DNA from: Candidatus Melainabacteria bacterium
GTDB taxonomy: Bacteria; Cyanobacteriota; Vampirovibrionia; Obscuribacterales; Obscuribacteraceae
DNA length: 64,000 nt
Assembly: GCA_016716405.1 (NCBI GenBank)
Contig: JADJWK010000001.1
Coordinates: forward strand, 1,550,001-1,614,000
Direction of reading: 5' to 3'
The notes under the pieces were generated by a model. The model was not told the DNA's origin, did not search any database, and saw only the letters and a program-made list of their open reading frames with translations. Numbering within the stretch: the stretch's first letter is position 1; every line of letters begins with the position of its first letter. Below are positions 16,529 to 24,824 of this stretch, piece by piece. A program made the position numbers and the translations under genes.

Positions 16529-16957
16529 CTAGCGGAGCTTGCGGCGGCTCTTGACCATCTCCACGGCTTTCAGCCTGGCGATGGCACGGGTGAGAGCGAG
16601 CTCGGCGAGCTGGGTGTCGAGCTTGTCTGTCTTCTGGATCTTCTCGGCTTCCGCTCTGGCTTTGGCCTGCGTGGCGCGGGCTTCGTCGATCTCGATTCCG
16701 AGTTCGGCGGTGTCGGTGAGCACGGTCACCGTGTTTGCGCCGACTTCCAGAATACCCCCGATAATGGCTGCCGAGTGCTCGACGCCTTCCTGGTCCTTAT
16801 AAGTGAGAACGTCCATTCCCAGGGCGGTCACCAGTGGCTCGTGGCGGGGGAGCACGGTGAGCTGCCCGTCCCGGGCGGTGGCGGTGATGCTCTTTGCCGG
16901 CGTGTCCAGAACGATGCGCTCCGGAGTGATGACCTTAAGCTGGAAATGTCCGTCCAT
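16529..16957 (-). CDS. atpC: ATP synthase F1 subunit epsilon
   Basis: A 142-residue epsilon subunit with the N-terminal beta-sandwich signature (LKVITPERIVLD, DGQLTVLPRHEPLVTAL, IIGGILEVGANTVTVLTDTAE) and a C-terminal helical hairpin rich in Ala, Glu and Arg. It belongs to the central stalk of F1Fo ATP synthase and may inhibit ATP hydrolysis. It normally follows atpD directly; here a ClpP-like gene lies between them. It is the last gene of the cluster. Confidence 0.96.
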   Translation of the reverse strand: MDGHFQLKVITPERIVLDTPAKSITATARDGQLTVLPRHEPLVTALGMDVLTYKDQEGVEHSAAIIGGILEVGANTVTVLTDTAELGIEIDEARATQAKARAEAEKIQKTDKLDTQLAELALTRAIARLKAVEMVKSRRKLR

Positions 16958-16969
16958 CAGATTTAGCTC

Positions 16970-17680
16970 CTATTTCTTCTTCATCGGCTTGCGTGCTGCG
17001 GAGCCGGCTTTTGGTCTGCGGCTTGCGGCGGTGCTGGCTTTGCTGGCGGTCTTTTTGCTGGCAGCGGCAGAAGCGAGTTTGAGACCCGGCTTCTTGCTCG
17101 ACCTGCCCTTGTGCCTGATCACTTTGTCGATGAGACCATATTTCTGGGCTTCATCCGGCGAGAGATAGAAGTCCCGCTCGATATCCTTTCTCAGCACATT
17201 CCGGTCCTGACCGGTGCACTTGTGCAGGAGCTCTATCTGGGCCTGGCGGAAACGCTGGCCCTGGAGAGCCTGGATCTCGAGATTAGTGATGTCGCCTTCG
17301 GCTTCCCAGATGGTCTGGTGGAACATCAGGGTCGAGAACTCATAAGCGGAGCGCTCCCCTGTGCCCGAGGCCAGGACCTCGCAGGCCCCCGAGAGGGCAT
17401 GACCGAGACAGATGGTATTCACCGGCGGCTTGATCGAGTGCATGATCGCGATGATGGCGTCGGCGTTATAGCCGTTGCCCCCGGCCGAGTTTATATAGAG
17501 ATTGATCGGCTCTTTCTCGTCTCTTTCGGCCAGGCGAAGGAGTCTGCGAATCACCGGCACGGCGATTTCGTTCTCCAGGCGTCCGAAGATATAGACATTC
17601 CTGGAGTTCGGATCCTTTTCATGATCGTGATCCTTCTCGTGATCGTGATCGTCGTGATCGTGCTTTTTCTTCTTGCTCAT
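16970..17680 (-). CDS. ClpP-like serine protease with His-rich N-terminus and basic tail
   Basis: A 236-residue protease of the ClpP fold. The catalytic triad is intact at Ser97 (GHALSGA), His121 (LMFHQ) and Asp170 (IERDFYLS), at nearly the same numbers as in E. coli ClpP; INSAGG and YGLIDKV are also conserved. Two extensions are unusual. The N-terminus (residues 3-22) alternates Lys, His and Asp with six His residues, a possible metal-binding stretch. The last roughly 45 residues are Lys/Ala/Ser/Arg-rich, like a histone H1 tail. The start codon directly abuts the atpD stop with no gap, so it is co-transcribed and probably translationally coupled inside the ATP synthase cluster. Whether it degrades proteins with a Clp ATPase is unknown. 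Confidence 0.92.
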   Translation of the reverse strand: MSKKKKHDHDDHDHEKDHDHEKDPNSRNVYIFGRLENEIAVPVIRRLLRLAERDEKEPINLYINSAGGNGYNADAIIAIMHSIKPPVNTICLGHALSGACEVLASGTGERSAYEFSTLMFHQTIWEAEGDITNLEIQALQGQRFRQAQIELLHKCTGQDRNVLRKDIERDFYLSPDEAQKYGLIDKVIRHKGRSSKKPGLKLASAAASKKTASKASTAASRRPKAGSAARKPMKKK

Positions 17681-19120
17681 TTATTCGACAGCCGCCAGTT
17701 TCTTGGCTTCTTCTTTCGCTTCTTCGATACTGCCCACCATGTAGAAGGCCTGCTCGGGCATATCGTCGCATTCTCCGGAGAGGATCTGCTTGAAGCCGTC
17801 GACGGTGTCTTTGAGGGACACATATTTGCCGGGACGGCCGGTGAAGACTTCGGCGACGTGGAAGGGCTGCGAGAGGAAGCGCTGGATCTTCCGGGCCCGG
17901 GACACGGAGAGCTTATCTTCTTCGGAGAGCTCGTCCATACCGAGGATGGCGATGATGTCCTGGAGATCTTTGTATTTCTGGAGGGTCTGCTGCACGCCCC
18001 GGGCGACGTTGTAGTGCTCTTCACCGACTACTTCGGGCTTGAGAGCGGTACTGGTGGAAGCCAGAGGATCCACGGCGGGGTAGATGCCGAGCTCGGCGAT
18101 CTGACGGCTCAACACCGTGGTGGCGTCCAGGTGACCGAACGTGGTGGCCGGAGCCGGGTCGGTAAGGTCGTCGGCGGGGACGTAGACGGCCTGTACCGAG
18201 GTGATGGAGCCGTTCTTTGTGGAGGTGATGCGCTCCTGGAGCTCGCCCATCTCGTTGCCCAGGGTAGGCTGGTAGCCCACCGCCGAAGGCATACGTCCGA
18301 GGAGCGCCGATACTTCGGAGCCGGCCTGGACGAATCTGAAGATGTTGTCCACGAAGAGAAGCACGTCTTGCTTGCTGACATCGCGGAAGTATTCGGCTAC
18401 GGTGAGAGCCGAGAGACCGACCCGCATTCTGGAGCCGGGCGGCTCGTTCATCTGACCGTAGACCAGGGCGACTTTGTCGATGACTTTCGATTCGATGAAT
18501 TCGTTCCAGAGGTCATTTCCTTCACGGGTTCGCTCGCCCACCCCGCCGAACACGGAGTAGCCGCCGTGGTGCATGGCGATGTTGTGGATGAGCTCCTGGA
18601 TGATAACTGTCTTACCTACGCCGGCTCCGCCGAAAAGACCGACCTTGCCGCCTTTGATATAAGGCTCGAGGAGGTCGACGACTTTGATGCCGGTCTCGAA
18701 GACCACAGTCTGGGTATCCAGCTCTGTAAGGTCGGGGCATTCGCGGTGGATGGGCCAGTGGGCGTCGGCTTCGATGGGACCGGCTTCGTCCACTGGCTCG
18801 CCCAGCACATTCATGATTCGCCCCAGGGTCTTGACGCCTACAGGCACTGTGATAGCGCTCTTGGTGTCGATGGCGGTCATGCCCCGGGTGAGACCGTCGG
18901 TGGAGCCCATGGCTACCGTTCTGACGCGGTTGTCGCCGAGCATCTGCTGGACTTCGCAGATGACGCGGCGCTTCTCGCCTGCCGGGTTGGTGCCGGTGAT
19001 TTCCAGAGCGTGGTAGATCTCGGGAAGGTGCCCGCTGGCGAACTCTACGTCGATGACGGCTCCGATGACTTGTACTACGCGACCTTGGGTGCCGGTGGGG
19101 GCCTCGAGAATTGTGCTCAT
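17681..19120 (-). CDS. atpD: ATP synthase F1 subunit beta
   Basis: A 479-residue catalytic beta subunit. It has the Walker A motif GGAGVGKT, the GERTREGNDL motif carrying the catalytic Glu, Walker B LLFVDNIFRF and the signature PAVDPLAST. Length and motifs are normal. It catalyses ATP synthesis in F1. In this window it is the first of three co-directional genes (atpD, ClpP-like, atpC); the alpha and gamma subunit genes are not adjacent upstream, where a divergent K+ channel gene begins instead, so the F1 genes are split into at least two loci. Confidence 0.98.
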   Translation of the reverse strand: MSTILEAPTGTQGRVVQVIGAVIDVEFASGHLPEIYHALEITGTNPAGEKRRVICEVQQMLGDNRVRTVAMGSTDGLTRGMTAIDTKSAITVPVGVKTLGRIMNVLGEPVDEAGPIEADAHWPIHRECPDLTELDTQTVVFETGIKVVDLLEPYIKGGKVGLFGGAGVGKTVIIQELIHNIAMHHGGYSVFGGVGERTREGNDLWNEFIESKVIDKVALVYGQMNEPPGSRMRVGLSALTVAEYFRDVSKQDVLLFVDNIFRFVQAGSEVSALLGRMPSAVGYQPTLGNEMGELQERITSTKNGSITSVQAVYVPADDLTDPAPATTFGHLDATTVLSRQIAELGIYPAVDPLASTSTALKPEVVGEEHYNVARGVQQTLQKYKDLQDIIAILGMDELSEEDKLSVSRARKIQRFLSQPFHVAEVFTGRPGKYVSLKDTVDGFKQILSGECDDMPEQAFYMVGSIEEAKEEAKKLAAVE

Positions 19121-19214
19121 TGTTTCTCCCAGTTGCGGTTGCCTGTTTCTATAGACAGAGACAAAATCTTATCAGCATAGGATATCGGTTAATCCCTGTC
19201 TGACAGCGGTCGTT

Positions 19215-19220
19215 TATGAT
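19215..19220 (+). promoter_or_regulatory. Possible -10 element before the K+ channel
   Basis: TATGAT ends 9 bases before an ATG (19230) that opens a nine-codon reading frame overlapping the channel start. Confidence 0.3.
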
Positions 19221-19229
19221 ACTTTTCGT

Positions 19230-19259
19230 ATGAGGTCAAATTTTCTAAATATCTCTTGA
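19230..19259 (+). CDS. Possible nine-codon leader peptide overlapping the channel start
   Basis: ATG 19230 encodes MRSNFLNIS and stops at TGA 19257-19259. The channel TTG start (19256) overlaps this stop (TTGA). It could couple translation of the channel, or be coincidental. Confidence 0.25.
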   Translation: MRSNFLNIS

Positions 19260-20251
19260 ACAATCCCAAGTATCGGCGTTTCGTCTCCGACTTCATAAAG
19301 TTGCTCCTGCTGGTGGTTTTCGGCACCGTGGGCTTCATGCTCGTGGAGCGCTGGAGCTTTCTAGACTCTCTTTACATGACAGTTATCACGCTGACCACCG
19401 TGGGTTACGGGGAGGTCCATCCTCTTGACACCAATGGCAAGATCTATGCCGTAGTCCTGATACTCATAGGTGCCGGCGTCGTTCTCTATATCCTCAGCGA
19501 TATGGTAGAACTCTTGATTGATATTAACCTCGGAAGGCGCATGAAATACAGGATCATCAAGTTACGCGACCATCAGATCGTCTGTGGTTTCGGGCGGACG
19601 GGCCAGGAAGTGGCCGAGCATTTCAGGGAAAATCGCATCCCTTTCGTGGTTGTCGAGCAGGATCCCCAGGTCGTCCGGGAAGCCGAGGATATGGGCATGC
19701 TGGTCCTGGAAGGGGATGCCTCCACCGACGAGGTTCTCCTGGATGCTCAGATTTCCAAAGCCAGGGGCATAGTCTGCGCCCTCCCCGACGATACTCAGAA
19801 TACTTTTATCGCCCTCACCGCCAAGGGTCTGAACGAGACTATAGATATAGTGTCCCGGGCCGCGAACCCGGGCTCCGAAGCAAAGCTAAGGCGCGCCGGC
19901 GCTCGCATGGTCATCTCCCCTTATGTGATTTGCGGTCAGCGTCTGGCGGCAGCCGTGACCCACCCTCTGGTGACCGAATTTCTCGATGTGGTCATGCACA
20001 CCCCCGGAAAAGATCTGCGCATGGAGCAATTTCCTCTCCACCCGCCGTCCAGATTGATTGGTATGACACTGAGAAGCGCCAACATAAAACAGAGATCAGG
20101 GGTGATGATCCTGGCGGTTAAACAAAATGGTAAGCTGATTACCAATCCGGTACCGGATCTCGTATTCGGCGCCGGAGACGAGCTGATAGCCCTGGGGGCG
20201 CAGCAAGAGCTGGAAAAACTAGCCGAGCTCGTAGGAAGAAAGGAAAGTTGA
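19256..20251 (+). CDS. Two-TM potassium channel with RCK (TrkA-N/TrkA-C) domains
   Basis: A 331-residue K+ channel. Membrane helix 1 (about 13-31), pore loop with filter TTVGYGE (47-53), membrane helix 2 (about 63-86), then a cytosolic Rossmann RCK domain starting at QIVCGFGRTG (107-116) and a TrkA-C domain at the end. It resembles MthK-type ligand-gated channels; the filter ends in Glu rather than the commoner Asp. No ATG, GTG or TTG further upstream gives a longer clean start, and the first ATG inside would delete helix 1, so TTG at 19256 is chosen. The DUF1292 gene follows after 9 bases. Confidence 0.9.
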   Translation: MNNPKYRRFVSDFIKLLLLVVFGTVGFMLVERWSFLDSLYMTVITLTTVGYGEVHPLDTNGKIYAVVLILIGAGVVLYILSDMVELLIDINLGRRMKYRIIKLRDHQIVCGFGRTGQEVAEHFRENRIPFVVVEQDPQVVREAEDMGMLVLEGDASTDEVLLDAQISKARGIVCALPDDTQNTFIALTAKGLNETIDIVSRAANPGSEAKLRRAGARMVISPYVICGQRLAAAVTHPLVTEFLDVVMHTPGKDLRMEQFPLHPPSRLIGMTLRSANIKQRSGVMILAVKQNGKLITNPVPDLVFGAGDELIALGAQQELEKLAELVGRKES

Positions 20252-20260
20252 GGAGAAGAT

Positions 20261-20569
20261 ATGACGAACGAGCCGCCCGCACAGGACGACGCCATCATCA
20301 CCCTGGAGGGAGAAGACGGGACCTCTCATACTTGTCAAATTCTTGACATTATCGATTTCGAGGGCAATCAATACGGGATACTGATCAAGAAGCCGGACCA
20401 GAGCGCCGCTCCCGACGGGGAGCTCGAAGAGGAGTCCCTGGTGATCATGCGTCTCATCGAGAAGGACGACCAGCATATATTCCGCACCATCGAGAGCGAC
20501 GACGAATTCGCCCGGGTGGTGGCTTATGTCGAGGAGATCGCCCGGGCTGCCGTCGCCGGGGAAGATTGA
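20261..20569 (+). CDS. DUF1292 family protein
   Basis: A 102-residue acidic protein with the DUF1292 pattern: an N-terminal IITLEGEDG strand, a middle FEGNQYGILIKK segment and a C-terminal helix ending at EEIARAA. The function of the family is unknown. AGGAGA lies 7 bases before the ATG. It is probably co-transcribed with the channel and perhaps with the kinase-like gene downstream (81-base gap). Confidence 0.85.
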   Translation: MTNEPPAQDDAIITLEGEDGTSHTCQILDIIDFEGNQYGILIKKPDQSAAPDGELEEESLVIMRLIEKDDQHIFRTIESDDEFARVVAYVEEIARAAVAGED

Positions 20570-20650
20570 GCGAAGCCGGGCCGGAATGTTTGAAAGGAAT
20601 GTATGAAAGAATAGAGTAAGGAAGGCAGTCGTCCGCGAGGCACACGAGCT

Positions 20651-21637
20651 ATGTCCGACAGGAGCGTTGAGGACTGGATCGGGGCTCAGTACGGTGACTA
20701 CACTATCCAGGAGCTGGTGGGCGAAGGCACGTTCTCCATGGTTTTTCGCGCGGTCGATCGATTCGGAGGACAGGAGAGGGCTCTGAAGATTCCCAGGCCT
20801 TATATAAGCTCCCGGGAGAAGCCTGACGAGTTCATCCCCACCCAGGTTTTCATCCAGCGAGCCGATCGTTATTCGCCCCAGGAGGCCTCGCCGGTTCATA
20901 TCCAGAAGATCCAGGTGGCTCGGACCAAGGCTGTGAACGACCGGGGTCTGGTCTCGGTGGACCGCTATTCCTTCGAGAAAGACAAAGCTTTCACCCGTAT
21001 GCCGCTATTATCCGGCAAGACATACCGCCAGTATATGCGGGCGGGCCCGGTTCCCATCAAGCTCCTGCGCAATATCGCCGGCACTCTCGAGCGGCTGAGC
21101 AACAACGAGGAGTTCGGCTATCATGGCGACGTCAAGCCCGAGAATATGATCGTCACCACCGATGGTGTTATCCTGGTGGATTGCGGCTATTTCGGCTCCA
21201 TAGAAATGGACGAGGATGTGATCTACGAGCAGAAGGCTCTGATCGTTACCACGCCGCGTTACTATCCGCATCTCAAGGCTGACGATCTGCTGGCATTCGG
21301 TCTTATACTCTGGGAGACTGCCCTGCGAAAGCCGCTTTTGAGCTCGGTGGCGTATTCGAGAGATTTCGACCTGGACGAGGTCGCTGAAGAGCTGGTCGAG
21401 TCCGTCCATCAAGAGGAAGCCCTGGGCAATTTTAATTTCTCCCAGATCCTCGATGCGGCGCCGCCCTCTGAATTGCGTCCGGGCATACCCGCCCGGGTGG
21501 AGGATTTCCTGCTCAAAGCGGTGCGCTTGAGATTCAGGGATGATAACATCCTCGATGTGGTCGAAGGTTTCGAGAGTTTCGAAGAGCTCGATGTCGAGCT
21601 GGGAAGCCTTATCCGAAGCGGAATCCATTATCTCTGA
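20651..21637 (+). CDS. Atypical protein kinase-like protein
   Basis: A 328-residue soluble kinase fold. The glycine loop (GEGTFSMVF, from 24), the ATP-binding Lys46 (ALKIP), the Asp of the catalytic loop (HGDVKPEN, 158-165) and Asp177 are present. The usual Arg of HRD is Gly159 and DFG is DCG. Kinases with HGD occur in atypical families, so the protein may be an active kinase with constitutive rather than phosphorylation-dependent activation, or a pseudokinase. It has no membrane segment. It lies 6 bases before the kinase-TPR gene and is probably in one operon with it. Confidence 0.85.
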   Translation: MSDRSVEDWIGAQYGDYTIQELVGEGTFSMVFRAVDRFGGQERALKIPRPYISSREKPDEFIPTQVFIQRADRYSPQEASPVHIQKIQVARTKAVNDRGLVSVDRYSFEKDKAFTRMPLLSGKTYRQYMRAGPVPIKLLRNIAGTLERLSNNEEFGYHGDVKPENMIVTTDGVILVDCGYFGSIEMDEDVIYEQKALIVTTPRYYPHLKADDLLAFGLILWETALRKPLLSSVAYSRDFDLDEVAEELVESVHQEEALGNFNFSQILDAAPPSELRPGIPARVEDFLLKAVRLRFRDDNILDVVEGFESFEELDVELGSLIRSGIHYL

Positions 21638-21643
21638 GTCTTT

Positions 21644-24346
21644 ATGAGTTCGGACGAGCAAATCCCAAACGGCGAGATCTGCAGGCTCTGCGGCAGCTCT
21701 TTGAGCGACTGCAGATGCGCCACTGTTTTCGTCCGCCAGCAGGGCGCAGATAGTCAGGGCGTTACGGAGGTCCTGCCGGCGGCTCGCCCGCTTCATTCGG
21801 ACGGCGAAGAGCTCGACAATCGCTATCGAATAATTGCGATGATCGGCACCGGCGGGATGGGCACCGTATATGAAGCCGAGCATCTGGTCCTGCTTCATCG
21901 AGTGGCGATCAAGATCATGCGCGCGGAGTTCGTCTCCGACCGCGCTGTGACCGCCCGCTTCGAGCAGGAGGCCAGAGCTTGCGCCGGGCTTACCCATCCC
22001 AATCTGGTGTCGGTCTATGACTGCGGCAGTACTATAAGTGGTGAGCCTTATCTGGTCATGGAGTTCCTCTCGGGACCCAATCTCGGCGAGGTGATCAGGA
22101 GCCAGGGCGCGCTTTCGCCCTCTCGATTCTTCGAGATCATGCTCCAGGTGTTGAGAGGGCTTTCCCATGCTCACAACCACGGGGTGATCCATCGCGATCT
22201 CAAGCCCGCCAATATCATCATCGAGCCCGGACCGGAAGGGCGCGAGCTTCCCAAGATCGTCGACTTCGGTGTCGCCAAGCTCGAGGAGTTCGGCCCGGCC
22301 GTGCAGATGCTCACCCAGACCGGCGAAGTGTTCGGCAGCCCTTCCTATATGAGCCCGGAGCAGTGCAAGGGTCTTGTCGTCGATGCGCGCTCGGACATCT
22401 ATGCTCTCGGCTGTGTCATGTACGAAGCCCTCACCGGCAGGCAGGCTTTCGCCGGGCATAACATCATGACCGTGCTCGATATGCAGCTCAATTCCAGCCC
22501 TCCTGATTTCAGCACGCTGCCCGATAGCGAAGGGCTTCCCGGATCGCTCTGCGATGCCGTGATGAAGTGTCTAGCCAAAGAGCCCGACGAGCGATTTCAA
22601 ACTTGCGAAGAGCTGATCGCGCATCTCGAGCGGGTCAGGGACGACATGCTCGGCTCTTATCGTCTCAAGATCGGGCAGTTCAATGTCTCCGGGGAAGTGG
22701 TGCTCTCTTCGGTGACCGCACTGGCGGTAGTGGCATGCCTGGTGGGCTTCCTCTTTCTCGTGCCCCGGGATCTGATCTCGGGCCTCTCCGGACCCTCCGG
22801 GATCGATGCCGGTCCACCGGATGCGATCACGACTATGATGGCGGCGAACTCTCTGACATGGTACGCAGACAAGAAAGGCATGAGCTCTTTCGCCACCGAT
22901 ACGTTCATCGATTCCCTGGAGAGAGCCGTCAAGGAAAGGGCCCCGGCCGGCGCTCAGCTCGCCCTGGCGCTGCCGGCGATCATGAAAGAGCGCGATGCCG
23001 GCAATTATCGCCTCGCCCTGGGTGTCTACGATCGGGTCAAACCGGCTCTCGAGGCGTACCGGAAGAACCGCATGAATGCCCGGGACGGCGACCCGGCGGT
23101 GGATGCCGGCACCCTCGTTTATTATTATGCCGCCCAGTGTCACGAGCGCCAGAAGGAGCCCGATGCGGCCCTTTCTCTCTGTCAGTCGGGAGTCGAGTTC
23201 GCCGACGAGCTTTCCGCTTCCCCCTGGGTAAAGGCCAGAATCTACAGGGGCTATGTCTCTTCCCTGAAGAGCAGAGACCCCGGCTCCCGTACTGCTCAGA
23301 GAAGACTGGAGCAGATTGTCGATCTGATCGACAAAGAGCCGCCCGAGAGGAGAAAGAAGCTCCTCGGCTATGCCGGCGACGCACTGCTGGACCTGGGCGG
23401 GATCAAGCAGTCCCGGGGCGACAGTACCGGCGCCCTTGCCGATTATCGCAAGGCTGCCTTCCGGTTCAGAGATGCCGGCAAGGCAAGCGATGCAATAAAA
23501 GCAAGGCAGCAAGCCATTGCGCTTCTTGTCTCCACGGGCAGGCACGAAGAGGCGAAGCAAGAGGCTGCTGCTCTGTATGACGGGCAGCTCAAGTCTGTGA
23601 GCGCGGTCAAAGCAGCGCCCTCTTTGAAGGACGCATCACCCATGGTGCTCTTCGACCGGGGCTGTTACATCAAGCAAGAGCGCCTTCCCGGCTATGATGC
23701 GAGCCTGCTTGCCGCTCTCGATGCCACCGAGAAGGAGAACCTCCCGGACATAGACCGCCTCGCGATCGGGGCGCGGCTTGCCGAGTTCTATTATGAGGAG
23801 CACCGCAACGACGATATCGATGCTCTCTACCGGCGAATGCAGCCCTGTCTGGACCGGCTGCAGGTGGCGATCGAGAAAGCTTCCACCCCGGCAGGCGTTT
23901 ATAGCGGTGCCGCTGCCAGGCTCGCTTATTTCACATCCCTGTCGCTCATCGAGCGCAGTCTCTTCAGCCAGTCCGAAAAGGTCCTGACAGACGGTCTCGA
24001 TCTATGCAAGGGGCAGCCGGATGAGACTTTCTGGAGCGCTCGCCTGGAGGAGATGATGGGGCAGTCTTACCGGGGAGAGGGGCGTTTCGACCTGGCGGAG
24101 AAAGAGTTGAAAAAGGCTCTATCGGGCTACGAGTCCGTGGCCGGCAAGAAGCACCGCAGCTATGCCGACTGTCTGGCGCATCTGGCCAGGGTTCACGCCG
24201 ACCAGGGCAAGTACGATCAGGCCCGGGCCGAGCTCAATACCGCCATGGCCTGCGTCCGGGACGATGCCTGGATCGAATGGCGGATAGCCTCATACAAGTC
24301 CGACCTGCGCGCCATCGAAGAAGAGCGAAAGAAAAGCCGGAAATAG
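21644..24346 (+). CDS. Membrane Ser/Thr kinase with zinc-ribbon-like start and TPR-type C-terminus
   Basis: A 900-residue protein in four parts: a Cys cluster (Cys13, 16, 23, 25; CxxC and CxC spacing suggests metal binding); a Hanks-type kinase with GTGGMG (68-73), Lys90, HRDLKPAN (183-190) and DFG (207-209); a single membrane helix (about 354-375); and an external 500-residue helical region with tetratricopeptide-like repeats (LAEKELKKALSGYESV, YADCLAHLARVHADQGKYDQA near the C-terminus). All kinase residues are present, so it should be active and may couple an outside signal, read by the TPR array, to phosphorylation inside. It follows the atypical kinase by 6 bases and ends exactly where the opposite-strand gene ends. 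Confidence 0.93.
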   Translation: MSSDEQIPNGEICRLCGSSLSDCRCATVFVRQQGADSQGVTEVLPAARPLHSDGEELDNRYRIIAMIGTGGMGTVYEAEHLVLLHRVAIKIMRAEFVSDRAVTARFEQEARACAGLTHPNLVSVYDCGSTISGEPYLVMEFLSGPNLGEVIRSQGALSPSRFFEIMLQVLRGLSHAHNHGVIHRDLKPANIIIEPGPEGRELPKIVDFGVAKLEEFGPAVQMLTQTGEVFGSPSYMSPEQCKGLVVDARSDIYALGCVMYEALTGRQAFAGHNIMTVLDMQLNSSPPDFSTLPDSEGLPGSLCDAVMKCLAKEPDERFQTCEELIAHLERVRDDMLGSYRLKIGQFNVSGEVVLSSVTALAVVACLVGFLFLVPRDLISGLSGPSGIDAGPPDAITTMMAANSLTWYADKKGMSSFATDTFIDSLERAVKERAPAGAQLALALPAIMKERDAGNYRLALGVYDRVKPALEAYRKNRMNARDGDPAVDAGTLVYYYAAQCHERQKEPDAALSLCQSGVEFADELSASPWVKARIYRGYVSSLKSRDPGSRTAQRRLEQIVDLIDKEPPERRKKLLGYAGDALLDLGGIKQSRGDSTGALADYRKAAFRFRDAGKASDAIKARQQAIALLVSTGRHEEAKQEAAALYDGQLKSVSAVKAAPSLKDASPMVLFDRGCYIKQERLPGYDASLLAALDATEKENLPDIDRLAIGARLAEFYYEEHRNDDIDALYRRMQPCLDRLQVAIEKASTPAGVYSGAAARLAYFTSLSLIERSLFSQSEKVLTDGLDLCKGQPDETFWSARLEEMMGQSYRGEGRFDLAEKELKKALSGYESVAGKKHRSYADCLAHLARVHADQGKYDQARAELNTAMACVRDDAWIEWRIASYKSDLRAIEEERKKSRK

Positions 24347-24820
24347 TCAATAGCTCATCAGGAGCTTCGGTTGGGGCTCCATGGCTTCGGGCTCCCGCAT
24401 GAGCTCGAAAGCGATTTCTTCCACCACGATCTCCAGCGGTGCGCGGCTGTCGAAGCGGCGCTCTTTGCTGCCTGTGGTCCACATCCCGTCGTCGCTCTTG
24501 CCGGTGGCGTAGACGGTGATATAGCGGCTTCCCCGGTGCACTATGTACATGACCGAGTTCTTCTCGAAATCGGCCCAGCGCTCGAGCTGCAATTTGTCCA
24601 GCACCGCCGAGCCCGGCCCGTCGGAGTTGTCGGTCGCGTCGAGAATATCCACATCCCGGGACAGGCATTCGTATATGTGCGATTTCCAGGTCTCGACCTC
24701 GAGCACGTCGAAGACCGAGACCGGAGCGACTTCCATGAAGATGCCTTCTTCGTTGGCGGCCATGCGAGGAATGACGACCTTCCGGCCGACCGCATAGACA
24801 TAAACCCGGAGCATAGTCAT
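24347..24820 (-). CDS. Uncharacterised 157-residue protein downstream of lysS
   Basis: I do not recognise this protein. It is soluble, acidic toward the C-terminus and rich in beta-strand-like segments (VYVYAVGRKVVIP, MYIVHRGSRYITVYATG). It has no signal peptide. ATG is at 24820 or 24814; the gene begins 4 bases after the lysS stop on the same strand and is likely co-transcribed with it. Its stop directly abuts the convergent kinase-TPR stop. Confidence 0.8.
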   Translation of the reverse strand: MTMLRVYVYAVGRKVVIPRMAANEEGIFMEVAPVSVFDVLEVETWKSHIYECLSRDVDILDATDNSDGPGSAVLDKLQLERWADFEKNSVMYIVHRGSRYITVYATGKSDDGMWTTGSKERRFDSRAPLEIVVEEIAFELMREPEAMEPQPKLLMSY

Positions 24821-24824
24821 TAGC

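Noticed and set aside
17111..19180. 689-codon plus-strand frame opposite atpD and the ClpP-like gene
   Set aside because: It is antisense to two strongly recognised genes and has the high Gly/Asp/His composition of a shadow frame.
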